Origin: an uncultured Neomegalonema sp.
Lineage (GTDB): Bacteria; Pseudomonadota; Alphaproteobacteria; Rhodobacterales; Rhodobacteraceae
NCBI GenBank assembly: GCA_937990185.1
Contig: CALKBI010000001.1
Span: 22,083-86,082, forward strand
Direction: 5' to 3'
DNA length: 64,000 bases
Below the pieces are notes generated by a model. It was not told the origin of the DNA. It saw only the letters and a list, made by a program, of their open reading frames with translations, and did not search any database. Shown here piece after piece: positions 54,319 through 63,652 of this stretch; the stretch's first letter is position 1, and every line of letters begins with the position of its first letter. The translations under genes and the position numbers were made by a program.

Positions 54319-55385
54319 GCGTTGTGCCGACCGGGGGGACGCTCGGCATTCTCGGGGGTGGACAGTTGGGGCGGATGCTGGCGATGGCCGCCGCGCGCCT
54401 TGGTATTGATGTGCATATCTATGCCCCCGAAGAAAACAGCCCTGCAGCACAGGTTTCGGCGGCTTTTACATGCGCCGGATATGATGACGATGCGGCTTTG
54501 CGGGCTTTTGCGCGGTCGGTTGACGCTGTGACAACTGAGTTTGAGAATGTCCCGGCGGGGACATGCGATGTTCTTGCTGAATTTGTTCCCGTGCGGCCCC
54601 ATGCGCGCGCGTTAGAGATTGCGCAGGACCGCGTTGCGGAAAAGTCTTTCCTGAATAATCAAGGTATTGGCACGGCTGCGTGGCGGGCTGTTTCTACTTT
54701 GGATGATTTGCGCGAAGCGGTGGAGGCTTTGGGCTTGCCAGCAATCCTGAAAACCCGACGGCTTGGGTATGACGGCAAAGGGCAGATCCGTCTTAAAGCT
54801 GCCGGTGATGTGGAGGCCGCCTTTGAAGACATGAAGGCTGCGCCTTCTATTCTTGAAGGCTTTGTCGCTTTTGAACGTGAGATCAGTGTGATTGTTGCAC
54901 GGGATGTAGATGGGTCGATGGCTTGCTATGATCCGGGTGAGAACGTTCATGAAGATGGTATTCTTCGACGCACAACTGTTCCTGCAAACATAACCGATAA
55001 CGCCTGTAAAGCGGCTTTGGATATCGCGCAAAAAATCGTGGAAAAGCTCGATTATGTCGGCGTTATGGGCGTTGAAATGTTCGTTCAGGCGGATGGTTCT
55101 ATTCTCGTCAATGAGGTTGCGCCGCGCGTCCATAATACCGGCCATTGGACGTTGGAAGGCTGTGCCATCAGCCAGTTTGAGCAACATATCCGCGCGGTAT
55201 GCGGATGGCCGCTCGGGTCAGTTGAGCGGCATTCAAACGCAGTGATGACAAATTTACTGGGCGCGGAAGCCGATGATTGGCAATCGCTCGCCAGCGATAC
55301 ACAGGCGGTTCATCTTTACGGTAAAGGGGAGTCGCGACCCGGACGCAAAATGGGCCATGTTACGAGCCTGTCGCCGAAGGCGTGA
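54315..55385 (+). CDS. purK: N5-carboxyaminoimidazole ribonucleotide synthase
   Basis: The 356-residue ATP-grasp enzyme has [17 protein letters not shown] at the start, [13 protein letters not shown] in the ATP-grasp loop, and [14 protein letters not shown]. It makes N5-CAIR from AIR, bicarbonate and ATP and works with purE, to which it is coupled (ATGA). Confidence 0.95.
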   Translation: MSVVPTGGTLGILGGGQLGRMLAMAAARLGIDVHIYAPEENSPAAQVSAAFTCAGYDDDAALRAFARSVDAVTTEFENVPAGTCDVLAEFVPVRPHARALEIAQDRVAEKSFLNNQGIGTAAWRAVSTLDDLREAVEALGLPAILKTRRLGYDGKGQIRLKAAGDVEAAFEDMKAAPSILEGFVAFEREISVIVARDVDGSMACYDPGENVHEDGILRRTTVPANITDNACKAALDIAQKIVEKLDYVGVMGVEMFVQADGSILVNEVAPRVHNTGHWTLEGCAISQFEQHIRAVCGWPLGSVERHSNAVMTNLLGAEADDWQSLASDTQAVHLYGKGESRPGRKMGHVTSLSPKA

Positions 55386-55416
55386 ACTTTTAGACGCGAG
55401 GCTACGTCCTCTTTAT

Positions 55417-56244
55417 TTATCGTCGCCCCGGAAAACCAACCGGTAGAGTATCAGGTGTCGTTTTCGTCCCCGGAGCTTTTACGCGGCTCAGGAGGGCGCG
55501 GGGGCCTGCGAGAGCGAATTTGGCAAGGGGGTTGTTCCGTGCCATCGCTTTTACTTTTTCAATCCGCATCACGTCGTCAATGCGTCGATCCAGAAAACGC
55601 CAAGTCGCCTCTTTATCGAGTGACGTGTCCCCGAGCCAATAAAGCAGCGTGGCAGAGTAGACACCAGAGAGCGTCATACGCTTTGTGTACCAGTTGTAAT
55701 CTGTCGAGGTGTCGCCGACCGCGGTCCAGATTGCATCTGCCGTGCCCCATGTCAGTCTTGCGCCTTCTGCCGTGTTTAGCGGTAAGGCGAATAAAGCCGC
55801 AGCGCGCCGCACAGCGTCTTCGTATTCACCGGCGATTTCCAACCGGATGCGGACTGCTTTTGCGATCTTCTCTCGCATCCGCAGCACATCAGGGTTTCTG
55901 TTTACCTGTTCGATCATCCGATGATCATCGCGGCGGTGCGATTCTGCGGCCAGATCGATGGCCCCGCGCGGAAACGCCATTTTTGCTTCGGTGGGGTCAA
56001 CACTTGCGTCTGAGATTGCATTGCGGAGCAAAGTTTCGGACCACCCGTCGAACGCTACGTTTGGGAGTGCGGCATCAAGCACAGAATCTCGGGTTTTATG
56101 CAGATAATCTGGCATTTTTGCGCTTGATCCAGCCTGAGAGGTATTTTCTTCACGCTTATCCGGCATTTTTTGCTCCAACGATTCGACAAAGACGCAGGCC
56201 GTTGATATAGAGCGCGTCTCGAATTTATCCGTCATGTGGCCCAT
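55417..56244 (-). CDS. coq9: COQ9-family ubiquinone biosynthesis protein
   Basis: The 275-residue protein has the COQ9 core: LPNVAFDGWSETLLRNAISDA and WYTKRMTLSGVYSATLLYWLGD. COQ9 binds lipid and presents ubiquinone precursors to hydroxylases. The N-terminus before about residue 43 is poorly conserved; ATGs at 56244 and 56235 are equally weak. rpsU lies divergently upstream. Confidence 0.88.
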   Translation of the reverse strand: MGHMTDKFETRSISTACVFVESLEQKMPDKREENTSQAGSSAKMPDYLHKTRDSVLDAALPNVAFDGWSETLLRNAISDASVDPTEAKMAFPRGAIDLAAESHRRDDHRMIEQVNRNPDVLRMREKIAKAVRIRLEIAGEYEDAVRRAAALFALPLNTAEGARLTWGTADAIWTAVGDTSTDYNWYTKRMTLSGVYSATLLYWLGDTSLDKEATWRFLDRRIDDVMRIEKVKAMARNNPLAKFALAGPRALLSRVKAPGTKTTPDTLPVGFPGRR

Positions 56245-56289
56245 TCGCGGTTGTCATGACGCTAACGCACTCGAAGGGTGGTGAAAACC

Positions 56290-56493
56290 GTGCAGGTTTT
56301 GGTCCGTGATAACAATGTCGATCAGGCGCTTAAAGCCCTGAAAAAGAAGATGCAGCGTGAAGGTGTCTTCCGCGAGATGAAATTGCGTCAGCATTACGAA
56401 AAGCCGTCCGAGCGTCGCGCTCGTGAACGCGCAGAAGCAATTCGACGCGCTCGTAAGCTGGCCCGTAAAAAGGCGCAACGCGAAGGCATGTAG
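56290..56493 (+). CDS. rpsU: Ribosomal protein S21
   Basis: The 67-residue basic protein starts at a GTG to give [20 protein letters not shown], the family N-terminus. The upstream in-frame GTG codons lie within the GGTGG ribosome site. The tail [16 protein letters not shown] is typical of alphaproteobacterial S21. Confidence 0.93.
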   Translation: MQVLVRDNNVDQALKALKKKMQREGVFREMKLRQHYEKPSERRARERAEAIRRARKLARKKAQREGM

Positions 56494-56535
56494 AAGCCTT
56501 CAGCAGCCGATTTTTCGGTTGCCGATTGATAGAAT

Positions 56536-56570
56536 AAAAAACGGCGCATTCGCGAGAATGCGCCGTTTTT
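56536..56570. terminator. Bidirectional intrinsic terminator between rpsU and the cold-shock gene
   Basis: AAAACGGCGCATTC pairs with GAATGCGCCGTTTT around GCGA, with A-runs before and T-runs after, so it works for both converging genes. Confidence 0.9.
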
Positions 56571-56663
56571 GTTGATTAAAATGCTCCAAAGACATCAAGA
56601 CGTCAGTGCATTTTAGTGAGGCATATGATGGAAAAGTCTATACCTCCGAATATAGGATATATT

Positions 56664-56873
56664 TCAGTCCTGTAGCTGCAACTCTCCAGCTGAGCTGCGC
56701 CCGCGACGGTCTTCGACCATCTCGTAGCTGATTTTCGCATTGTCATTTAAAGTTCTGAGGCCAGCCGCCTCGACAGCAGAAATGTGTACAAAAACATCAT
56801 CTCCGCCTGTGTCTGGCTGAATAAAACCAAATCCCTTATCGGGGTTGAACCACTTAACCGTCCCGGTAGCCAT
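56664..56873 (-). CDS. Cold-shock domain protein
   Basis: The 69-residue single CSD has RNP1 KGFGFIQPD and RNP2 DVFVHIS. The start at MATGTVKWFNPDKG has GGAG upstream. It is a nucleic-acid chaperone. The acidic, Ser-rich end is ordinary for the family. Confidence 0.93.
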   Translation of the reverse strand: MATGTVKWFNPDKGFGFIQPDTGGDDVFVHISAVEAAGLRTLNDNAKISYEMVEDRRGRSSAGELQLQD

Positions 56874-57048
56874 TGCAGTCGCTCCATTCGAATCAAAGTC
56901 AAAATGCTGTTGCATCCTACTTTCGTAGGCCCCCACGCGATGCTTCAGCGGCTATACAGCGAATATTTTAATAGCATGATACGCGATTGTTAGCGACGGC
57001 TTTCTCGTTCCGCATGATTGACGTGGCAATTTGTCATGATTGATGCCT

Positions 57049-57267
57049 TTAGAGAATGAGCCCCATCACGATACATCCAAGCCCCATCGCAGCAATGCCC
57101 ACGGCAGCCATGTTGATCGCGAGCAAGACCTGCATTTGGGCTGTAGCGCTCTCAGAGTCGCCCGCGCGGCGAATGGCCAAGGCTTGCCAAATGCACCAAC
57201 CGAGCAAGAGCAGGCCGATGATAGCGAGGGCACTTCCTACCCAGATTAATCCGGTTGTCAGAGCCAT
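57049..57267 (-). CDS. Small two-helix membrane protein
   Basis: The 72-residue protein has two hydrophobic helices (about 5-27 and 45-70) joined by a charged loop. The start is the ATG with GAGGA upstream; a longer reading has no membrane-protein logic. It follows the pqi operon on the same strand after 55 bp. Unrecognised. Confidence 0.65.
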   Translation of the reverse strand: MALTTGLIWVGSALAIIGLLLLGWCIWQALAIRRAGDSESATAQMQVLLAINMAAVGIAAMGLGCIVMGLIL

Positions 57268-57322
57268 ATCGTCCTCAAGCGTTGATTTGTTATCGGCATA
57301 ACTTTCGCTGTTCCACAGCGAC

Positions 57323-57901
57323 CTATGTGCCAGTATTCGTGAGCCGGGATGCAATTTCTTCCGCCAGCGTAGAGATTGCATTGGAATGGGCCGCAGCGAG
57401 GGATTTATATCCCGTGCCGTCAATAGGGATACGATAGGCGAAACTGTCTTGCCTGTCGTTGTCGCTGCCAGTGCGGACGATGCGATATTGTCCGGTGAAT
57501 TCCAGAGAACCGCCGGTCAAATCGCCGATCATTCGATCAACGGCGACGTCGATACGAACGGCGGGCGAGACACTGGAAGGCCAAGGTTCCGCAACGATGG
57601 GCGCGTCAGTGCTTTGCTTGAGGGCCGCGACAAAAGTACGGGTTGAGGCGCGTGCCGGTTCATCTGCCCACCGATGATCATCTGATAAGAAAACCGATCC
57701 ATCCTCAGCCAACGATGCCACTTGTTGCGCCCGCGCATAAAGCGGTAGGGCCAATTCCCGAACGGCTATCGTCCCGCCTGTATATTCGGCGCTCGCTTTC
57801 ACATCCGGCGTGGGCAAAAGATAATAGATTGGCTCCGGCGTTGTTGCGCAACCACTCAGGGCCGCAAGCCATGCAATCAAACCAACACAAGAAAGGCGCA
57901 T
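57323..57901 (-). CDS. pqiC: PqiC-type outer-membrane lipoprotein
   Basis: The 192-residue protein has a lipobox LSGC (about 15-18) and the opening PIYYLLPTPDVKASAEYTGGTIAVRELALPLYAR of ABC-type transport auxiliary lipoproteins. It should dock the PqiB tunnel to the outer membrane. It starts 2 bp after pqiB ends. Confidence 0.85.
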   Translation of the reverse strand: MRLSCVGLIAWLAALSGCATTPEPIYYLLPTPDVKASAEYTGGTIAVRELALPLYARAQQVASLAEDGSVFLSDDHRWADEPARASTRTFVAALKQSTDAPIVAEPWPSSVSPAVRIDVAVDRMIGDLTGGSLEFTGQYRIVRTGSDNDRQDSFAYRIPIDGTGYKSLAAAHSNAISTLAEEIASRLTNTGT

Positions 57902-57903
57902 CT

Positions 57904-60819
57904 TTATTTTCCCAACAACAGTGAGTTCGGACGGCGTTCGACAGTTGAGGCCAGTGCTGTGATTGCGCGGGCAGCATCACGAACTTCGCGCAAAGCGGTG
58001 GCCGCTTCATAGTTTAGCTCTGATCCTACATCGACAGAGGACAACACCGAGTCCGCTGTTTCAGCGACAGAGATAAGTTTGGGAATCATAACCGCAAGGT
58101 TTTGCGATAATGTCTGAAACGATTGACCGGCCTCAGCAACGGAGACGAGCGCTCCGTTCACATTTGTCGCTGTACCGCTTTGACGGAGTTCGATGACCAG
58201 TGATCGAATCTGATCGAGTGCCGCCGTGATGGAACCGGGGATTTGCTCTGCGCCCGGCGCACGCAAAATGCGGTCGGCATCCTGCATAACCAATGTGGTT
58301 GAGGCGAGAAGCCCTTCGATGGGCATCGCGTTTGCTTTCTCGGCCAGCTCCGTAAGGCGAAGTGACAGGAGCGGTACACCTTCGACTGCACCACTAAAGC
58401 TCTGCGCAGCGCCTTGAGCAGCGACAAGCGCATCTGATAGTTTTTGCGCGGTGTCTGCCCGTTGTAGATCAACCATCAAGGCGCGCGCCGCATTGAGCGT
58501 ATCTGCAAGGGCCTGCGGAGCCTGTTGTATGCCTTGGCTGGCAATCAAAGCATCCGCATCATCAACGAGCGCCTTCACAGAGATTAGAAGATCGTCCAGC
58601 GGAAGCTGTTCAACATTGGCCGCAATATTATTGAGGCGGGCAATGAATTGCGGTGTCTCTTCCGCCGCCATCGCAAAGGCAGTTGCGGCATCCCGTGCGG
58701 CTTTCAGCGCATCAGAAAGATTTTCAGCGGCACCCGCTTCTTTAAGGTCCACCAACAGCGCGCGTGCGGCTTCTAAGGTGTCCGCCAGAGCTTGCGGTGC
58801 AGCTTGTATGCCGTCGCTGGCAACCAAACCGTCCGCGCTTTCCACGAGGCTTGTCGCAGCGACCACCAAATCTTCGAATGGAAGTTGATTAATATTGTCT
58901 GCGATACCTGTCATGGTTTGAACCATGCCGGGGATATTTTCAGAGGCGGCGGTTACGCGATTGGCGGCTTCTTGCGATGCCAAGAGAACGGCTTGCAGGG
59001 TCTTCGCCGTTTCAACTTCGCGCAATCCTTCGAGAATTTCTCGAAGGGCTGCGATGCTGGCATTCAGGTTCGTCGGAATCTCAGTGATGCCTTCAGCGGT
59101 CACGACGGCATCCGCATCTTTTAGTAATTTTGTCGCGGTCGTGATTAAGTCGGTAATCGGGACTTCAGTTAAATCGTCCGACAAACTGGTCGCGGATGTG
59201 ATCAGTGCGGGGACGCCGATTGATATTGTGGTAAAGGCTTGCGCTGCGGTGCTGGCGTCTTCGAGTGCTGTCACCAAAGCCTTCGCTGCGCCTGCCGCCC
59301 GAATTTCTTCCATAACATCGCGGATTGCCGTGAGAGTCGCGGCTAGGTCTTTCGGTGCGTCCTCTAAAGCCGGATCACCAACGATGTTTCGCGCATCTGC
59401 AAGTAAACCGTTTAGATTGAGCGGCACTGATTTGGTTTCATCAGAACTCGCCAAGGCATTGAGGTTCCGCAAAAGCTCTGTTGCCGAGAACATCATCTCT
59501 TCAATAGGCAAACCGTTGAGCCGGTTCAGGACACCCTCAGCCGACGCCGTGAAGTCCTCAAAGTCGGAGGGAACGCTTGGCAAGCGCGGGTAGGGAGAGG
59601 CGAGTTCATCGAGCAGCGCAATTGGCGCATCGGGTTGTTCAACCAGCTCGACAAACAAAGCTCCGGTGAGAAGGCTGGCGCTTTTCAAGCGGGCGCGCAG
59701 ACCGCGCTGAACGCCGCGTTTTATGAATTCGATTGAGTCCTCGTGTCCCGTCGTTTCCAAACCTAAACGGGCTGGAGCGATTACAATCGTAACGATAAGT
59801 GAAATATCCCTGTCGCGACTGCCATCAGCGTTCAGGTTCGCTGCGACATCGGTTACTTCGCCGACGCGCAGGCCGCGATATTCTACAGGAGCGCCAATTT
59901 GTAGGCCCCGGACAGACCCTTCAAATTCGACGGTAAGCCGCAATTGTGATGAAGGATCATCCGCGAACACGCTCCGCCGCGCCTGTTCTTCACTCTCATA
60001 AAGAAGGAACGACTGTTGCGCCTCGACCGGTGCTCCACCTGTTGTGACATTATCGAAGGAAACACCGCCCTGCAAAAGAGAGGCGAGAGAATCGACTTTG
60101 AGTTTTGCGCCGTCAGCACCGAGTTCAACGGCGATGCCAGAAAGATTCCAAAAGCGTGTGCCTGATGTGATTAAACGATCATAAGGCGCGTTGATGAAAA
60201 TACTAAAATCAACGCGCTCGCCATCGGCTGAAAGTTCCTTACTTTCGATTTTGCCGACTTCAATCCGTTTATAAAGAATGGGTGCGCCGGCAACCATCGA
60301 ACCACCGTCACTCGCGCGGAGACGGAGCCTTGTGCCTTTGTCGCCGGGTTTCGCGAGTGGTGCTTCTGTTAATGCGGTATAGCGCTTTTGCGGCGTCCCG
60401 GTTTCGCCATCCCAAGACACTTCCATATGCGGGCCGGAGAGAACGGTCTCAAGACCTGAAATGCCCCGAGCGCTGACCTGAGGACGGACAATCCAAAATT
60501 GGGCAGACTCGTTCAGATATGGCGTGAATTCTTGCTCAATCCGAACGGAAGCTTGAACATTCTTCAAGCCTTCAGTGAAACCGATGTCTTCGATAACACC
60601 GATTTCGACATCTTTATGCTTGAGGACGGTTTTACCGACTTCAAGGCCGGAGGCGCTTTCAAGAACAATTTCAATCAGCGGTCCGCGATTGGACCAGTTG
60701 GACCAAGCAATTCCAAGCGACACGCCTAAAGCGATGATGGGCGCCAACCACACGAGAGAAGGGCGCATTCTGCGATGTTCTTCGCGGATTGGCTCGGCTA
60801 TCCGGTCGGTGTCACTCAT
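57904..60819 (-). CDS. pqiB: PqiB-type MCE protein with a long repeat tail
   Basis: The 971-residue protein has an N-terminal membrane helix (about 20-38) and three MCE domains in the first 350 residues (starting near LIEIVLESASGLEVGKTVL, RLRLRASDGGSMVAGAPIL and RLTVEFEGSVRGLQIGAPV). MCE rings bridge inner and outer membranes and carry lipids. Ordinary PqiB proteins are near 550 residues. Here residues 437-924 form five helical repeats, four of them exactly 93 residues. Overlaps with pqiA and pqiC genes mark one operon. Confidence 0.9.
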   Translation of the reverse strand: MSDTDRIAEPIREEHRRMRPSLVWLAPIIALGVSLGIAWSNWSNRGPLIEIVLESASGLEVGKTVLKHKDVEIGVIEDIGFTEGLKNVQASVRIEQEFTPYLNESAQFWIVRPQVSARGISGLETVLSGPHMEVSWDGETGTPQKRYTALTEAPLAKPGDKGTRLRLRASDGGSMVAGAPILYKRIEVGKIESKELSADGERVDFSIFINAPYDRLITSGTRFWNLSGIAVELGADGAKLKVDSLASLLQGGVSFDNVTTGGAPVEAQQSFLLYESEEQARRSVFADDPSSQLRLTVEFEGSVRGLQIGAPVEYRGLRVGEVTDVAANLNADGSRDRDISLIVTIVIAPARLGLETTGHEDSIEFIKRGVQRGLRARLKSASLLTGALFVELVEQPDAPIALLDELASPYPRLPSVPSDFEDFTASAEGVLNRLNGLPIEEMMFSATELLRNLNALASSDETKSVPLNLNGLLADARNIVGDPALEDAPKDLAATLTAIRDVMEEIRAAGAAKALVTALEDASTAAQAFTTISIGVPALITSATSLSDDLTEVPITDLITTATKLLKDADAVVTAEGITEIPTNLNASIAALREILEGLREVETAKTLQAVLLASQEAANRVTAASENIPGMVQTMTGIADNINQLPFEDLVVAATSLVESADGLVASDGIQAAPQALADTLEAARALLVDLKEAGAAENLSDALKAARDAATAFAMAAEETPQFIARLNNIAANVEQLPLDDLLISVKALVDDADALIASQGIQQAPQALADTLNAARALMVDLQRADTAQKLSDALVAAQGAAQSFSGAVEGVPLLSLRLTELAEKANAMPIEGLLASTTLVMQDADRILRAPGAEQIPGSITAALDQIRSLVIELRQSGTATNVNGALVSVAEAGQSFQTLSQNLAVMIPKLISVAETADSVLSSVDVGSELNYEAATALREVRDAARAITALASTVERRPNSLLLGK
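58048..59511 (-). repeat. Five tandem coding repeats in pqiB (93-residue period)
   Basis: Units are residues 437-552 (116 residues, with a 23-residue insertion), 553-645, 646-738, 739-831 and 832-924. Each starts with LP/VP/MP plus an acidic pair and has a DAD motif near position 17 and AP/IP near 30. Units 3 and 4 share APQALADTL and LSDAL exactly. Confidence 0.85.
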
Positions 60820-61459
60820 GTCGATCGGTCTCGTTCATGGAATCCCATATCAATCTTTGATCGAGGCTTTGCGCGGATAGCATTGTGAAAATGACTGATA
60901 GCGCAAAGCTGACAGCAGCGAAGCCCGGATTCACACTCGCAACAAAATCGAGCTGAATAAGGGCAGCAAGAATCGCGACAACAAAAACATCAATCATGGA
61001 CCAGCGGCCAATAAATTCTGTTATTTCATAAAGATGAAGACGTTGATGCGGGTTTAATTTCCATGCCCGCCTGATGCTGGCCAACAACAAGCCAATCACA
61101 GCAAATTTAGCCAAAGGCACGAGGATGCTTGCGACGCCAACAACAAGGGCGACAAAATACGATCCGTATTCGATTAACTCGATAACGCCGCCGATGATTG
61201 TACTCTTTTGCTCGCTTCCGAACGTATTGGTGATCAACATCGGGTAAAGGTTGGCAGGGATGAAAAAGACCATACCTGCGATCAGCCACGCTAAAGTCCT
61301 TTGATAACTAAGCGGCTCGCGACTATGCAGCGCTGCACCGCATCGTTGGCAAGTCTGACGTGGATGATCCAATAACCCGCATGTTGTGCAGGCGACCAAA
61401 CCGGCTTCTCGGGCCGTTAAGCTTGCGTATGTTTTCCGAGAACTTGCCAAATTGTCCAT
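60812..61459 (-). CDS. pqiA: PqiA-family membrane protein (second copy)
   Basis: The 215-residue protein has an N-terminal zinc ribbon (CTTCGLLDHPRQTCQRCG) and four membrane helices. LIAGMVFFIPANLYPMLI and LYEITEFIGRWSMIDVFVV are PqiA hallmarks. The ATG at 61459 is preferred over a TTG six bases earlier. It overlaps both neighbours in the operon. Unlike E. coli PqiA, the two homologous halves are separate genes here. Confidence 0.88.
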   Translation of the reverse strand: MDNLASSRKTYASLTAREAGLVACTTCGLLDHPRQTCQRCGAALHSREPLSYQRTLAWLIAGMVFFIPANLYPMLITNTFGSEQKSTIIGGVIELIEYGSYFVALVVGVASILVPLAKFAVIGLLLASIRRAWKLNPHQRLHLYEITEFIGRWSMIDVFVVAILAALIQLDFVASVNPGFAAVSFALSVIFTMLSAQSLDQRLIWDSMNETDRHE

Positions 61460-62049
61460 CTGCAAAAGTTATGATTTTCCAGCAGTAAAACGAGCACGAC
61501 AGCAGTGAGCATCCAAAATGCCGGACCGAGCGAGACTTGCGCGATACCAGCAATCTTCACCAATGCAACGACGACACCGATAATGAAGATTTCGGCCATA
61601 GACCACGGTTTAAGTGTGTTAGCGAGGCGAAACGCCTGTGGCGCTGCCTTATAAGGTGCTCGACCGAAGCGTAATGGCCACAGTGTATAGACAAGGGCCG
61701 AAGCCCGCATAAACGGAATTACAATGATAAAAGCCGCAACGACGAGCACCAGCGGCGCTGTCAAACCCGTTCCAAAAGCAGATACCGCATCAATGAGTGT
61801 GGCGCTTTGGCGCGTGCCTCCCCCATCAAGTTGAATAAACGGGAAAAACAGAGCAGCAACGATCAAAATAGCATTTGTAACCGCTGCCGCGAGGGTGCGG
61901 TCTATCGCGTTTGGTCGGCTCGACGCCAGTTTAGTGCCGCATCGAGCACATCGAAGACGCTCACCTTCAGAAACCTGCCTTGCGGTATGAAGCAGATCGC
62001 AATTCGGGCAGGCAATCAAAGCTGAAGGGTCGATTGACGTGGTATTCAA
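61417..62049 (-). CDS. pqiA: PqiA-family membrane protein (first copy)
   Basis: The 210-residue protein has a zinc ribbon with two Cys pairs (CPNCDLLH...CARCGTKL) and four membrane helices, with LKPWSMAEIFIIGVVVALVK as the conserved segment. It is the first gene of the pqi set and starts 34 bp after manC ends, so read-through from manC is possible. Confidence 0.88.
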   Translation of the reverse strand: MNTTSIDPSALIACPNCDLLHTARQVSEGERLRCARCGTKLASSRPNAIDRTLAAAVTNAILIVAALFFPFIQLDGGGTRQSATLIDAVSAFGTGLTAPLVLVVAAFIIVIPFMRASALVYTLWPLRFGRAPYKAAPQAFRLANTLKPWSMAEIFIIGVVVALVKIAGIAQVSLGPAFWMLTAVVLVLLLENHNFCRWTIWQVLGKHTQA

Positions 62050-62082
62050 AACCTCACCTTCACTCTGAACAGTAGCTGTGGG

Positions 62083-63510
62083 TTACTTAACCGGTTCACC
62101 CACTCTGTTATACACATCTTCGAAACGGACAATATCGTCTTCACCCAGATAGCTGCCAGATTGAACTTCCACCATTGAAAGGGGAACTTTTCCAGGATTT
62201 TCAAGTCTGTGTGTCGCACCGAGGGGAATATATGTTCCTTCATTCTCGGTCAGCAACAATACTTCGTCATTGCGTGTGACCTGTGCCGTTCCTTTGACGA
62301 CGATCCAGTGCTCCGCGCGGTGATGATGCATTTGAAGCGACAAGGCCGCACCCGGATTAACGCAGATATGCTTGACTTGATGACGCTCGCCAATGTGGAT
62401 GCCCTCATAGAAACCCCATGGGCGATAGCAACGCTTACCAGTGTTATGCTCTTCGCGGCCTTCTTTGGCGAGACGTTCCACGATCTTTTTGACGTCTTGC
62501 GCGCGGTCTTTGCGGGTTACGAGCATTGCATCCGGCGTTGAAACGATTACCAGATCATCGACACCGACAGCAGCGATTAATTTGTCCTCAGAACGGATAT
62601 AACATCCGCTTGAGTCCTCGGTCATTGCGTCGCCAACGGTCACATTGCCGTTCCCGTCTTTGTCGCCAACTTCCCAAAGCTGTCCCCAAGAGCCAATATC
62701 TGACCACCCAAGGTCACAAGGCGCAACCGCTGCGCGGTCACTTTTTTCCATAACGGCATAGTCGATAGAATCGGAGCGGCATTCGAGGAACGCGGTTTCA
62801 TCCGGGCGAACGAAATCGAGGTCATTCGATGCTTCTGCCATGGATTTACGGCATTGAGCCAGGATATCAGGAGCATGGCGTTCTAATTCTTCAAGATACC
62901 GATCCGCTCTGAACAGGAACATTCCTGCATTCCAGCGGTAACCGCCATCAGCCAGAAAACCCTCAGCGGTTGCCAAATCAGGTTTTTCAACGAATTTCTC
63001 AACAGCCTTAACGCCGGGGGCCACTTTAGCCGACCCAACTCGGATGTAACCGTATCCGGTGCTTGGGCTGTTTGGTTCAATGCCGAAAGTCACAAGATTT
63101 CCATCTTGCGCGGCGACGGCAGCACTGTCGATTGCGGCATGAAATGCCTCAGTATTGGCAATCATGTGGTCGGCTGAGAGGACCAACAGCAACGCATCAG
63201 GTGTGTCGGCGTGAAGTGCCGCCAAAGCCACAGCCGGGGCGGTGTTTCGTCCTGCCGGTTCGAGGATAATGCCGCCGTGCTCTATTTGAGATTCTTGAAG
63301 TTGTGCTGCAATCAGAAACCGATGGTCAGAGTTGCAAAGCATGACTGGTGGGGCGAATCGCGCGGCATCACTCACGCGAGCCACAGTTTCTTGCAGCATT
63401 GTCTGTTCAGAGAGCAAAGGCAGCAGCTGTTTTGGATAGAGAGCACGGGACATAGGCCAAAGGCGTGAACCTACGCCTCCGCACAAAATAGCGGGAATAA
63501 TCTTGGTCAT
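62083..63510 (-). CDS. manC: Mannose-1-phosphate guanylyltransferase / mannose-6-phosphate isomerase
   Basis: The 475-residue protein fuses a nucleotidyltransferase (LCGGVGSRLWPMSRALYPKQ; FVEKPD) with a C-terminal cupin isomerase (MHHHRAEHWIVVKGTAQVT). It makes GDP-mannose for exopolysaccharide. The start at MTKIIPAILCGG has GGAG upstream. The polysaccharide export gene upstream on the same strand fits this role. Confidence 0.94.
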   Translation of the reverse strand: MTKIIPAILCGGVGSRLWPMSRALYPKQLLPLLSEQTMLQETVARVSDAARFAPPVMLCNSDHRFLIAAQLQESQIEHGGIILEPAGRNTAPAVALAALHADTPDALLLVLSADHMIANTEAFHAAIDSAAVAAQDGNLVTFGIEPNSPSTGYGYIRVGSAKVAPGVKAVEKFVEKPDLATAEGFLADGGYRWNAGMFLFRADRYLEELERHAPDILAQCRKSMAEASNDLDFVRPDETAFLECRSDSIDYAVMEKSDRAAVAPCDLGWSDIGSWGQLWEVGDKDGNGNVTVGDAMTEDSSGCYIRSEDKLIAAVGVDDLVIVSTPDAMLVTRKDRAQDVKKIVERLAKEGREEHNTGKRCYRPWGFYEGIHIGERHQVKHICVNPGAALSLQMHHHRAEHWIVVKGTAQVTRNDEVLLLTENEGTYIPLGATHRLENPGKVPLSMVEVQSGSYLGEDDIVRFEDVYNRVGEPVK

Positions 63511-63570
63511 GTCTCTGCTCCGAATTCCGTATTTGAGTGCAGAGTAAGTCCGCATGGTAACGGAGATGTA

Positions 63571-63608
63571 AACAAGGCGCTCCCATTCACGACCGCCTTG
63601 TTGTTTTT
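63571..63608. terminator. Hairpin terminator between the export gene and manC
   Basis: AACAAGGCG pairs with CGCCTTGTT around a 14-base loop. It has a T-run on the plus-strand side and a weaker one on the minus side. It lies after the leftward export gene. Confidence 0.55.
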
Positions 63609-63652
63609 ATCAAAACCCGATGCTGGAGACTAAAATGTCCGCTACCGGAAAT

